The notes beneath the pieces are model-generated. The model worked only from the letters and a program-made list of their open reading frames with translations. It searched no databases and was not told the DNA's origin. From an uncultured Oscillospiraceae bacterium (lineage in GTDB: Bacteria; Bacillota; Clostridia; Oscillospirales; Oscillospiraceae): DNA of 63,149 nucleotides. Below, in pieces: positions 16,422 through 24,907 of the stretch. Position 1 is the first letter of the stretch; every line of letters begins with the position of its first letter. The stretch is taken from the NCBI GenBank assembly GCA_934597175.1, contig CAKTQR010000010.1:1-63149 (forward strand). The letters run 5' to 3'. A program made the translations under genes and the position numbers.

Positions 16422-16435
16422 TTTTGTTAACAAAA
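16422..16435. promoter_or_regulatory. Perfect 14-bp palindrome in divergent promoter region
   Basis: TTTTGTTAACAAAA is a perfect palindrome placed just upstream of the minus-strand -35 element and between the two divergent genes. It could be an operator for either direction. No regulator gene is adjacent. Confidence 0.4.
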
Positions 16436-16508
16436 AACCGTTGTTATGACGGAACATGTGTGATAAAATGTGTATTTGTCAAATTATGCGTAATACGGGG
16501 GTATTAAA

Positions 16509-18566
16509 ATGGCTCGAACCGCAGTCAAGCAAAAAAGAAAGACGAAGAAGGGACTCATTATCGCATTCTCGATATTGTTCGCTATCGCCGTCATCGCCGC
16601 TGTTGTCGTGTTCGGCGTGTATCGGGGGATGCACATTTATCTCAAAGCCGAGCTTGGCGACGGAGCTCCGGACGCAAGCAAGTTCATGAAAAACGGCAGC
16701 AAGGCAAGCTATGTGGGCGATTCGGATGTGAGCCTCACCGAGGAGGGTACATACCTTTTGACGGTCAAGTCCGAGGATGCTACCCGCAAGGTCGTGCTCA
16801 TCGTGCGTGATACCAAAGCCCCGCAGGCCGAGGCTAAAAATCCGAGCATCACCATCGATGATAAAACTCTGAAGCCCGAGGATGCCCTCACCGAGATAAA
16901 GGAGGCCTCCGAGTACACCGTCGCCTGGCAGACCGAGCCCATTTACGGCAAGGCCGGCAGCTACGACTGCGCCGTCGTGCTCAAGGACGCCCACGGCAAC
17001 GAGCAGACGATAAAGACCACCGTCAAGGTGCTGGGCGCTGTGGATGTTCTGACCCATGAGGCGGGCACGCCCCGTCCCACGCTCAAGGACTTCATGGTAG
17101 TCGAGCGTGAAAACGCAGAGCTTGTAACAGACCTTAACTCCATTGACTGGACAAAGCTCGGCGACACACCCGTTGAGATAAAGTTTGACGGCACGACCTA
17201 CACCTCGACCCTGCGCATCGTCGACACCACCGCACCCGTGCCGGATCTTGCACCCGTCGCCGTCAAGGTCGGCGGAGAGGTCACGGCAGACAGCTTTGCC
17301 GTCGGCTGCGACGACGCCACCGAGGTTAAATATGAGCTCGTCTCGAAGCCCGACACGGGCAAGAAGGGAAGCTTCGAGGTCGATATCAATGCCACCGACG
17401 CTGCGGGCAACAATGCCGAGGTCAAGGGCAAGCTCATCGTCTGTGACGATGTCTGCGAATTTGAAGCATCGACAGATACACTCTCCGAAAGTGCGCTGCT
17501 GAATAAGCTCGGCAGCGACTACGCAGGCTTTAAAATGGAGACCGAGCCCTTTATGCTCAACAGCCTCGGCGCACATGAGGTCAAGCTCGTAAAGGGCGAG
17601 GTCACAAAGACCGTCGGCGTGACGGTAAAGGACACCACCGCACCGACTGCCGACGGCATCAAGTGCCCGTGCAGCACCGGCTACTACTGCGAGCCGATAA
17701 AGTTCCTTGAAAATATAAACGATGTCAGCACTGTCAAGGCAAGCTTCGTCACCGAGCCCGATTGGGACACCGAGGGCGAGCAGGAGGTCGAGATAATCCT
17801 CACCGACAGGGCGGGCAACTCGACCACGATAAAGGCGACGGCGGTCATATCGCCGGATAAGACCGCACCTACCATCTACGCTGCCCGTGACCGCTACTGC
17901 TATGTCGGCGAGGCTGTGGCGTACTTCAAGGAGGTCTTCGCCGTCGACAACGCCGACCCCGAGCCCGAGCTTACGGTCGACAAGTCCAAGGTGAATGCCA
18001 AAAAGGTCGGCGAGTACGATGTTACATACACCGCCAAGGATCACGAGGGCAACTCCAGCTCCGTGACCGTGAAGTTTAAGTTTATAGAGAATAAAATTAC
18101 CGACGAAAAGCTCAACGCCGAGATCGACAAGGTGCTCGGCCGCATCCTCACCGATGACATGAGCCTTGAGCAGCAGGCATACGCCATTTTTGACTATGTC
18201 TACTCCAATGTTATCTATACCGGCGACTCGGATAAGACCGACTGGAAGGCCGAGGCCTACCGTGGTCTCACCAAGGGAGCGGGCGACTGCTTCACCTTCT
18301 ACGCAACGACCTATGCGCTGCTTCAGAAAATAGATTGCCAGGTGCTCAGCGTCGAGCGCCTCAACGGCAGAACGCAGCATTTCTGGTGCCTTGTAAACCT
18401 CGGCACGGGCTGGTATCACTTTGATGCCTGCAATGTCGGGCCTGAGCACCTGCGATGCTTCATGAAGACAAGCGAGGAGCTTGTAAAATACAGCGTGCAG
18501 TACTGGCGCTTTGACACGAGCCTGTACCCGCAGGTCGAGACCAGACCCTATGTGATGGAAAACTGA
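16509..18566 (+). CDS. Membrane-anchored Ig-repeat protein with transglutaminase-like domain
   Basis: 685 aa. A Lys/Arg-rich start is followed by one hydrophobic span at about residues 17-39 without a clear cleavage site, so it is probably a membrane anchor. Residues about 45-540 hold five or so Ig-like repeats of the HYR/DUF5011 kind, each with a turn such as DTTAP, DKTAP or DRAGN. The C-terminal 140 residues form a transglutaminase/protease-like core with C594 (GAGDCFTF), H624 (QHFW) and D639 (YHFDAC) in the right order for the triad. Such domains act as cross-linkers, peptidases or inert scaffolds. It is the first gene of the acyl-transfer operon; the next start follows 1 base after its stop. 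Confidence 0.85.
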   Translation: MARTAVKQKRKTKKGLIIAFSILFAIAVIAAVVVFGVYRGMHIYLKAELGDGAPDASKFMKNGSKASYVGDSDVSLTEEGTYLLTVKSEDATRKVVLIVRDTKAPQAEAKNPSITIDDKTLKPEDALTEIKEASEYTVAWQTEPIYGKAGSYDCAVVLKDAHGNEQTIKTTVKVLGAVDVLTHEAGTPRPTLKDFMVVERENAELVTDLNSIDWTKLGDTPVEIKFDGTTYTSTLRIVDTTAPVPDLAPVAVKVGGEVTADSFAVGCDDATEVKYELVSKPDTGKKGSFEVDINATDAAGNNAEVKGKLIVCDDVCEFEASTDTLSESALLNKLGSDYAGFKMETEPFMLNSLGAHEVKLVKGEVTKTVGVTVKDTTAPTADGIKCPCSTGYYCEPIKFLENINDVSTVKASFVTEPDWDTEGEQEVEIILTDRAGNSTTIKATAVISPDKTAPTIYAARDRYCYVGEAVAYFKEVFAVDNADPEPELTVDKSKVNAKKVGEYDVTYTAKDHEGNSSSVTVKFKFIENKITDEKLNAEIDKVLGRILTDDMSLEQQAYAIFDYVYSNVIYTGDSDKTDWKAEAYRGLTKGAGDCFTFYATTYALLQKIDCQVLSVERLNGRTQHFWCLVNLGTGWYHFDACNVGPEHLRCFMKTSEELVKYSVQYWRFDTSLYPQVETRPYVMEN

Positions 18567-18567
18567 G

Positions 18568-20082
18568 ATGAAAAACATTCTTGAATTTTTGGAGCGCACT
18601 TCGGCAGTCTACGCCGACAAGACCGCCTTTGCCGACGAGGAGAGTGCCCTAAGCTTTGCACAGGTGCAGGCTATGGCTCGCTCCGGCGGCAGCGAGCTTA
18701 TCCGCCGTGGGCTCAAAAATGAGCCGGTCGTCGTGTTCATGAAAAAAGCCCCGCAGACGGTAGCGGCGTTTTTCTCGGTCATTTACGCCGGGTGCATGTA
18801 TGTGCCGATGGACATCGGCATGCCGCTGCACCGTGTGCGCATGATATTAAAAAAGCTCTCGCCCAATGCAATAATTTGCGACGAAAGCTCAAAGGCGACC
18901 GCCGAGGAGCTCGGTTACGGCGATAAGATAATCGACTGCACGGAGCTTTTCTCGGCGAAGCCCGATGACGCCGCACTTGCCGCCGTCAGGGCACGGCAGA
19001 TAGACACCGATCCTATTTACATCGTCTTTACCTCCGGCAGCACCGGCACGCCCAAGGGCGTTACCGCCTGCCACCGTTCGCTCATAGACTACGCAAACGC
19101 CCTGTGTCCCGTCATCGGGGCAGCACCCGACAGCGTTTTTGCGATGCAGGTGCCCTTGTATGTCGATGCCTGCATGAAGGAGATACTCTCGGTCATAAAA
19201 TGCGGCTCGACGGCGTTTCTCATGCAGCAGAGCCTGTTCATGTCGCCGCTAAAGGTACTCGACTTTCTAAACCGCCATGAGATAAACACCGTGTGCTGGG
19301 TCGCATCGGCGCTCACGATGGTGTCGGGTCTCGGCGCATTCGCCGAGGGTAGGCCCGAGCATCTTCGCACAGTGTGCTTCGGCAGCGAGGTGTTCCCCGT
19401 AAAGCAGCTCAAGCTCTGGCAGCAGGCAGCGCCCGGGGCGAGGTTTATAAACCTCTACGGTCCGACCGAGGCGACCGGCATGTCGTTTTACTGCGAGGTC
19501 GACCGTGAGTTTGCAGACAACGAGCCCATCCCCGTCGGCAGACCCTTTGACAACACGGGCTTTTTCCTCCTGCGAGACGACAACACCGAAGCGCCCGACG
19601 GCGAGCTCGGCGAAATTTGCATCAGAGGCACGGCGGTGACATTGGGGTACTTTGACGACCCCGAGCGCACGGCAGCGGCGTTTGTGCAAAACCCCTTGAA
19701 CCCGCATTATCCCGAGCTTATCTACCGCACGGGCGATCTCGGCAGGCTCAATGAGCGGGGCGAGCTGGTGTTCGTGTCCCGCAAGGATAATCAGATAAAA
19801 AGTATGGGTCACCGTGTAGAGCTCGGCGAGATAGAAGCCTGCGCCTGCATGGCCGAGGGCGTTGAAAACGCCTGCTGCCTGTTCGACAAGGCAAAAAAGA
19901 AGCTGTATCTGTATTACATGGGCACTGCCGACGAAAAGTCGGTTAGAGCGTATCTCATAAAAGAGCTTGAACGCTACATGATACCCTCAAAGCTGTACCG
20001 CATGGACACGCTGCCCATGCTCCCGAACGGGAAGATAGACAGAAACTTACTAATGGAGAACTACAATGGACGAAATTTATGA
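18568..20082 (+). CDS. DltA-like AMP-forming ligase (carrier-protein loading)
   Basis: 504 aa, ANL-superfamily adenylation enzyme. It should activate a small carboxylic or amino acid with ATP and load it onto the carrier protein encoded next. Visible motifs are TSGSTGTPKG at about 155-164, YGPTEATG from residue 297, YRTGDL, and the catalytic-Lys region LPNGKIDRN near the end. Length and lack of other NRPS domains match DltA. The FCGE position that helps select D-Ala in Bacillus DltA reads FGSE here (G272), so the substrate may not be D-alanine. It overlaps the carrier gene by 17 bases. Confidence 0.85.
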   Translation: MKNILEFLERTSAVYADKTAFADEESALSFAQVQAMARSGGSELIRRGLKNEPVVVFMKKAPQTVAAFFSVIYAGCMYVPMDIGMPLHRVRMILKKLSPNAIICDESSKATAEELGYGDKIIDCTELFSAKPDDAALAAVRARQIDTDPIYIVFTSGSTGTPKGVTACHRSLIDYANALCPVIGAAPDSVFAMQVPLYVDACMKEILSVIKCGSTAFLMQQSLFMSPLKVLDFLNRHEINTVCWVASALTMVSGLGAFAEGRPEHLRTVCFGSEVFPVKQLKLWQQAAPGARFINLYGPTEATGMSFYCEVDREFADNEPIPVGRPFDNTGFFLLRDDNTEAPDGELGEICIRGTAVTLGYFDDPERTAAAFVQNPLNPHYPELIYRTGDLGRLNERGELVFVSRKDNQIKSMGHRVELGEIEACACMAEGVENACCLFDKAKKKLYLYYMGTADEKSVRAYLIKELERYMIPSKLYRMDTLPMLPNGKIDRNLLMENYNGRNL

Positions 20083-20293
20083 AATCCTCGATGACCTCGG
20101 TCTGACCGTCGACTACAGGACCTGCACCACCCTCGTTGACGACGCTTATCTTGAAAGCCTCGATATCGTGACGCTCATCTCCGAGCTGTCGGATGCCTTT
20201 GACATCACCATCCCCGCAAGGGAGATAACCCCGGAGAACTTCAATTCCGCCGAGGCCATGTACGACATGGTCGAGAGACTTCAGGACGAGTAA
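20066..20293 (+). CDS. Acyl/aminoacyl carrier protein (DltC-like)
   Basis: 75 aa. Helical carrier-protein fold with the phosphopantetheine Ser as S31 in ESLDIVTLISEL. The residue before Ser is Glu instead of the usual Asp of the DSL motif, a conservative change. The start lies inside the ligase gene (17-base overlap), indicating coupled synthesis. It probably carries the activated group from the ligase to the MBOAT protein that follows. Confidence 0.85.
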   Translation: MDEIYEILDDLGLTVDYRTCTTLVDDAYLESLDIVTLISELSDAFDITIPAREITPENFNSAEAMYDMVERLQDE

Positions 20294-20296
20294 GCC

Positions 20297-21880
20297 GTGC
20301 TGTTTACATCGTATGGCTTCATAGCCTTTTTGGTCGTCCTGTTTGCGCTGTATTACCTCATACCCCGCAAATGGCAGTGGCTGCTGCTTTTAGTCGCCGA
20401 TATCGTGTTCTACGCCTGCGCAGGCTGGCAGGGGCTCGCTTTCATGGCGGCAACGGTCACGGTGTCGTGGGCGGCGACGAACCTCATGGGACGCTCGCTG
20501 CGCCGTCAGAAAGCGTTCCTCGCCTCCGACGAGGGGAAAGCGCTTGCACGCCCCGAGCGCAAGGAGTATAAAAAGCTTGAGGAGAAAAAGCGCAAGCGTG
20601 TTTTCGTGCTTGCACTTTTAATTGACCTCGGCATCCTTGCGGCACTTAAGTACACAAACTTTGTTATCTTTAACTTTAACTCGCTGTTTTCGGCGCAGCT
20701 CGCCGCCGTGGACTGGGTACTGCCGCTGGGCATATCGTTCTACACCTTCCAGACGGTGAGTTATGTCATCGATGTGTATTGGGAGAAGGTCGAGCCCGAG
20801 CGCAATATACTAAAGGTTGCGCTCTTCACCTCGTTTTTCCCGCTGCTCATCCAGGGCCCGATATCCCGCTTCGGCGACTTAAAGGACACGCTTTTTGCCG
20901 AGCATAAAGCCGATTTTAAGCAGATAAGCTTCGGCTTGCAGCGCATTTTGTGGGGCTATTTTAAAAAGCTCGTCATTGCCGACAGACTTTTAGTCGCCGT
21001 CACCGCACTTTGCGGCGACCCGACCGCGTATTCGGGTGCGTATGTGTTTCTCGGTGCGGTGTTCTATGCCGCCGAGCTTTACGCCGACTTCACCGGCGGC
21101 ATCGATATCACCATCGGCATTGCGCAGGTGCTCGGCGTTTCGGTAAAGGAAAACTTCATCCGCCCGTACTTTTCACGCAACATCGCCGAGTATTGGCGGC
21201 GCTGGCACATCTCGATGGGCACATGGTTCAAGGACTATATCTTCTATCCGCTGTCGGTTGCCCCGTGGCTTTTGAAGCTGTCCAAAAAAGCCCGCAAAAG
21301 CATTTCAGACGGTTTCGGCAGGAAGCTGTCGGTGTATGTGTCGACCATCGTCACATGGTTTCTCACCGGCCTGTGGCACGGCGCTGCGTGGAACTTCGTC
21401 GTGTGGGGTCTCTTAAACGCATTTTTCATCCTGCTTGCCGAGGAGTTTAAGCCCCTGTCGGTGAAATTCCGTGAGAAGCATGCAGGGCTCGTTTCCGGCT
21501 TCGGCTACCGTGTGTTTGAAACTCTGCGCACATTCTTCCTCATGTGCTCGCTCAGAATTCTCGACTGCTACCGTGATGTGGCGGTGTCGTTCAAAGCCTT
21601 CGCCTCGATATTCACGACGAATAATTGGGGCGAAGCCTTCTCGGGCGAACTGCTTAAGCTCGGGCTCACCGGCGCAGATTATCTCGTTGCCGGCATCGGC
21701 GTTGCGCTGATGTTTGCCGTCTCCTGCGTGCAGGAAAGGTGCGGCTCGGTGCGGGAGCTCATGTGGAAAAAGACCGCCGTACCGTATGTCGTGTTTGCGC
21801 TGCTGGCGCTGTGTATTTTAGTGTTCGGCGCTTACGGCGTGGGCTACGATTCAAGCCAGTTTATCTATAATCAGTTCTGA
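20297..21880 (+). CDS. MBOAT-family membrane O-acyltransferase (DltB/AlgI-like)
   Basis: 527 aa, about 11 or more hydrophobic spans. The start LFTSYGFIAFLVVLFALYYL is typical of the DltB/AlgI branch. The conserved segments EYWRRWHISMGTWFKDYIFY (H304) and TGLWHGAAWNFVVWG (catalytic His H361) are both present. These enzymes move an acyl group across the membrane to an outside hydroxyl. GTG start at 20297, three bases after the carrier stop. Larger than DltB (about 400 aa) and nearer AlgI (about 500 aa) in length. Confidence 0.9.
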   Translation: MLFTSYGFIAFLVVLFALYYLIPRKWQWLLLLVADIVFYACAGWQGLAFMAATVTVSWAATNLMGRSLRRQKAFLASDEGKALARPERKEYKKLEEKKRKRVFVLALLIDLGILAALKYTNFVIFNFNSLFSAQLAAVDWVLPLGISFYTFQTVSYVIDVYWEKVEPERNILKVALFTSFFPLLIQGPISRFGDLKDTLFAEHKADFKQISFGLQRILWGYFKKLVIADRLLVAVTALCGDPTAYSGAYVFLGAVFYAAELYADFTGGIDITIGIAQVLGVSVKENFIRPYFSRNIAEYWRRWHISMGTWFKDYIFYPLSVAPWLLKLSKKARKSISDGFGRKLSVYVSTIVTWFLTGLWHGAAWNFVVWGLLNAFFILLAEEFKPLSVKFREKHAGLVSGFGYRVFETLRTFFLMCSLRILDCYRDVAVSFKAFASIFTTNNWGEAFSGELLKLGLTGADYLVAGIGVALMFAVSCVQERCGSVRELMWKKTAVPYVVFALLALCILVFGAYGVGYDSSQFIYNQF

Positions 21881-21888
21881 GGTCGGCC

Positions 21889-22968
21889 ATGGCAAAGAAA
21901 AATAAAAAAGTTCATATCATCTGCCTTGTACTGTGCCTCGTGTTCGTCGTCGCCGCCGTGTGGCTTCTGGGAAAGCTTACGCAGCCGAAGTACATGTCGG
22001 GCGTTCTCGAGGGCGCAATGACGGCGGAGTATTATAAAGAAACGCAGCCCCACGATGTCATTTTCATCGGAGACTGCGAGGTGTACGAAAACTTTTCGCC
22101 GGTCACGCTTTGGGAGGATTACGGCATCACGAGCTATATTCGTGGCTCTGCTCAGCAGCTAATCTGGCAGTCGTACTATCTGCTGGAGGAGGCGCTGGAG
22201 AAGGAAAGTCCGGCAGTCGTGGTGTACAATGTGCAGGCTATGAAGTACTCCGAGCCGCAGAGCGAGGCATACAACCGCATGGCGCTTGACGGAATGCCCC
22301 TGTCGCAGCACAAGATAGATGCGATAAACGCCTCCATGTGCGAGGACGAGGACATGATAAGCTACCTTATCCCGCTGCTGCGCTATCACTCCCGCTGGAG
22401 CGAGCTCAGCGCCGAGGACTTTGAGTACATGTTCAAAAAAGATCCGGTGACCATCTCGGGCTACCTCATGCGTGCCGACACAAAGCCCATGACGAAGCTT
22501 CCGAATGTGCCGGTGCTGGAGGACTACACCATCGGCGATAGCTGCTGGTACTATCTTGACAAAATGCGTGAGCTGTGTACGGCTCACGGTGCCGAGCTCG
22601 TGCTTATAAAGTCGCCGAGCCTGTGGCCGCATTGGTACGACGAGTGGGACGAGCAAATTTCCGCCTACGCCGAGAAATACGGGCTTGACTATATAAATCT
22701 CTTGCCGTATGCTGACGATATCGGCCTTGACATGCAGACGGATACCTATGACGGCGGCCTGCACCTGAATGTCTACGGTGCGGAAAAGCTGTCAAGGTAC
22801 TTCGGCAAGATTTTGGCTGACAAGTACGATGTTCCCGACCGCAGGGACAATACAGATATCGCCGAGTGCTGGGCACAAAAGTGCGAGGACTACTACGCAC
22901 TGCTTGCCGCTCAAAAGGCGGAGCTTGAAAAATACGGCTATCTTAAAAGCTGGACATTGGGAGAATGA
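21889..22968 (+). CDS. SGNH-type surface protein, DltD/AlgX-like role, Cys at nucleophile position
   Basis: 359 aa. One N-terminal membrane span (about 8-29) and an outside domain. SGNH blocks are readable: block I GDCEV (G61-D62-C63), block II around GSAQQ, block III YNVQAMK, and block V with D288 and H292 in DGGLHLNVYG. Block I normally has Ser where C63 stands (GDS, or GSS in DltD). The neighbouring MBOAT gene suggests it completes acyl transfer or removes acyl groups. Whether the Cys version is active is unknown. Starts 8 bases after the MBOAT stop. Confidence 0.75.
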   Translation: MAKKNKKVHIICLVLCLVFVVAAVWLLGKLTQPKYMSGVLEGAMTAEYYKETQPHDVIFIGDCEVYENFSPVTLWEDYGITSYIRGSAQQLIWQSYYLLEEALEKESPAVVVYNVQAMKYSEPQSEAYNRMALDGMPLSQHKIDAINASMCEDEDMISYLIPLLRYHSRWSELSAEDFEYMFKKDPVTISGYLMRADTKPMTKLPNVPVLEDYTIGDSCWYYLDKMRELCTAHGAELVLIKSPSLWPHWYDEWDEQISAYAEKYGLDYINLLPYADDIGLDMQTDTYDGGLHLNVYGAEKLSRYFGKILADKYDVPDRRDNTDIAECWAQKCEDYYALLAAQKAELEKYGYLKSWTLGE

Positions 22969-22971
22969 GCT

Positions 22972-23496
22972 ATGAAAAAAATAATTGCGATTATGCTTTC
23001 CGTTCTGACGCTGCTCACTATGTGCGCCTGCACTAAGGTCGAGCCCCGTGACGAGACCAAGACCGACGACTACACGCCCGACTACGGCGAGCTGTACTAC
23101 GCCTCGGGCGACACGAAGTTCGGCATCATGGACCCTGCCGAGACCGTGCTAAATGCCCTCGGCGAGCCCGTCAACGGCACATTTGAGTCCGACAGCTGCG
23201 CCTATCAGGGAAAGGATTATTTCTATTACTACGACGGCTTTGAGGTCATGGTAAACGATGTTGACGGCGTTAAGCGCATCACCGGCATCACCGTCGCCGA
23301 CGACACCGTCCAGACCCCGCAGGGCCTCAAGATCGGCATGAAGCTTGCCGATGCTCAGGCGCTGCTCACCGGCGAATATAAGCAGGTCGGCGATGTGTAC
23401 AAGTACACCGTAGGCTCGACGGTACTCAAGCTTGCCGTCGGCGATGACGGCACTTTGACCGCTATCGAATACGCCGTTGCAGCAAACGACAAATAA
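22972..23496 (+). CDS. Small lipoprotein of the acyl-transfer operon
   Basis: 174 aa. N-terminal lipoprotein signal with TMCACTK; either Cys 18 or 20 could be lipidated. The mature part is acidic and shows two halves with LNALGEPVNGTF and GLKIGMKLADAQALL, resembling small outer-leaflet domains that occur in repeats, but I do not recognise a named family. It starts 3 bases after the SGNH gene and closes the operon. Possible roles are holding the substrate or scaffolding the complex; neither is shown. Confidence 0.75.
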   Translation: MKKIIAIMLSVLTLLTMCACTKVEPRDETKTDDYTPDYGELYYASGDTKFGIMDPAETVLNALGEPVNGTFESDSCAYQGKDYFYYYDGFEVMVNDVDGVKRITGITVADDTVQTPQGLKIGMKLADAQALLTGEYKQVGDVYKYTVGSTVLKLAVGDDGTLTAIEYAVAANDK

Positions 23497-23505
23497 ATTG
23501 GACGC

Positions 23506-23537
23506 AAAAATCTCGGCTCACTCGAGCCGAGATTTTT
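23506..23537. terminator. Bidirectional terminator after the acyl-transfer operon
   Basis: AAAAATCTCGGCTC, loop ACTC, GAGCCGAGATTTTT. The 9-bp GC-rich stem with A and T tails serves both the operon and the convergent repeat-protein gene. Confidence 0.93.
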
Positions 23538-23542
23538 CATAC

Positions 23543-24907
23543 TTATTTAGATTTTTTGGCAGACCTCACGGTCACGGTCATTGCGCTGCCGGAGATGAGC
23601 AGGAGGGCGAGCCACAGCGTGATGCTGCTGTCGTCGCCGGTCTTGGGCGCATCGTCTGCGGGCTTGTCGCTCGGAGCGGGAGTGGGTGCGGGAGTCGGCG
23701 TGGGCTCGGGAGCGGGCAGAAGCTCGCCGTAGGGCTCGCCGCATACCTCGCAGACCGCTTTCTCGGTCGTGGTCGCCGTGCCGCCCTTGTGACCCCCGGC
23801 GGGGATGGCGTCGCCGAGAGCGAGAACCTCGCCGCAGCCTTTGCAGCAGGTGTCGCCGGTGTAGCCGACTTCGGTGCAGGTGGCGGGCTTGTCATTTTTG
23901 AGCTCCGTGCCGCCGGTGTGGTTAGACTTGTCAAGGTCGCCGTAGGGCTGATCGCAAATTTCGCACACGGCCTTGCTGTGGCAGTCGGCAACGCCGCCGA
24001 TATGTCCCTCGGCAGGCAGTGCCTTGCCGGTCACGAGCACCTCGCCGCAGCCTTTGCAGCAGGTGTCGCCGGTGTAACCGGCGTCCACGCAGGTGGCGGG
24101 CTTGTCACCCTTGAGCTCCGTGCCGCCGGTATGATTTGCCTTGTCAAAATCGCCGTAGGGCTCGCCGCATATCTCGCAGACCGCCTTGGTGCGGCAATCC
24201 GCCGTGCCGCCACGGTGACCGTCGACGACGGTGATGACCTTGGAGGCAGTCACGGTAAAGCCGTCCTCGGTGGTGACATATGCGGTGAGCGTGAAGCTTC
24301 CCTCGTCGGGAGCGTACCACTCGGCCTCGACCGTGCCGGAGCACACGCCGTTATTTATGACGGCGCTGTCGCCGCTGCCGACACTAACAAACTCATAGCC
24401 GTACTCGGGATTCACGCAGCCGGCGGGGAGATTAAATGTAAAGGCGCAGTCCTGCGTGCGGCAGACCTCGTCGGGAGCATTGAGCGTGATAACGGGAATG
24501 TCCTTTTTTGCAAACTCACGGCCGCAGGAGCCGCATTCTTTCCAGTACTGGCTGTTTTCGCTGTGCCAGATACGATCAATGCTGTTGTGCGTGCACTCGT
24601 ACCAGCAGGTCGTGCACTCGCCCCATTTATTGAAGTCGTGGGGGATGACATCGCCTGCGATGCTGTCCCAATAGCCACGGCTGGACTGGCTGCATACCGG
24701 GCTTGTGCAGCGGTACACTGCGTAGTGACCCTTGGCCGCATCGCCGACTTGGGCGGTCTTGTAGCCATACTGGCCGTCGAGCTTCGTCAGATACTCCGAA
24801 TGCCCGCACATCGGACAGGTCACATCGCCCGACGCAGCGCCCATCAGCGGGATAAGGCACAGCACGAGGCACAGCGCAAGTATGATGCTCAGCACTTTCT
24901 TTCTCAT
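23543..24907 (-). CDS. Secreted Cys-rich repeat protein with possible sortase anchor
   Basis: 454 aa. Signal peptide at the N terminus ending near GAASG. An early C-x2-C pair (CPMC) and further CTTC/CGSC pairs suggest metal sites. Two consecutive 71-residue repeats start at codons whose first bases are 24220 and 24007, and a partial third at 23794; each has AVCEICGEPYGD-like, HTGGTEL and CCKGCGE segments. A Pro/Thr linker follows, then APKTGDD, a hydrophobic span and a basic tail, which is an xPxTG cell-wall sorting layout. It is translated from an ATG overlapping the TetR-family regulator stop. Confidence 0.8.
   Translation of the reverse strand: MRKKVLSIILALCLVLCLIPLMGAASGDVTCPMCGHSEYLTKLDGQYGYKTAQVGDAAKGHYAVYRCTSPVCSQSSRGYWDSIAGDVIPHDFNKWGECTTCWYECTHNSIDRIWHSENSQYWKECGSCGREFAKKDIPVITLNAPDEVCRTQDCAFTFNLPAGCVNPEYGYEFVSVGSGDSAVINNGVCSGTVEAEWYAPDEGSFTLTAYVTTEDGFTVTASKVITVVDGHRGGTADCRTKAVCEICGEPYGDFDKANHTGGTELKGDKPATCVDAGYTGDTCCKGCGEVLVTGKALPAEGHIGGVADCHSKAVCEICDQPYGDLDKSNHTGGTELKNDKPATCTEVGYTGDTCCKGCGEVLALGDAIPAGGHKGGTATTTEKAVCEVCGEPYGELLPAPEPTPTPAPTPAPSDKPADDAPKTGDDSSITLWLALLLISGSAMTVTVRSAKKSK

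Noticed and set aside
16422..16435. TTTTGTTAACAAAA as a Rex site
   Set aside because: It lacks the four-base spacer between half-sites; kept only as an unassigned palindrome.
16479..18599. 706-codon open frame on the minus strand
   Set aside because: It is antisense to the transglutaminase gene, which has a membrane anchor, Ig repeats and a catalytic triad; the long frame results from the codon bias of this GC-rich genome.
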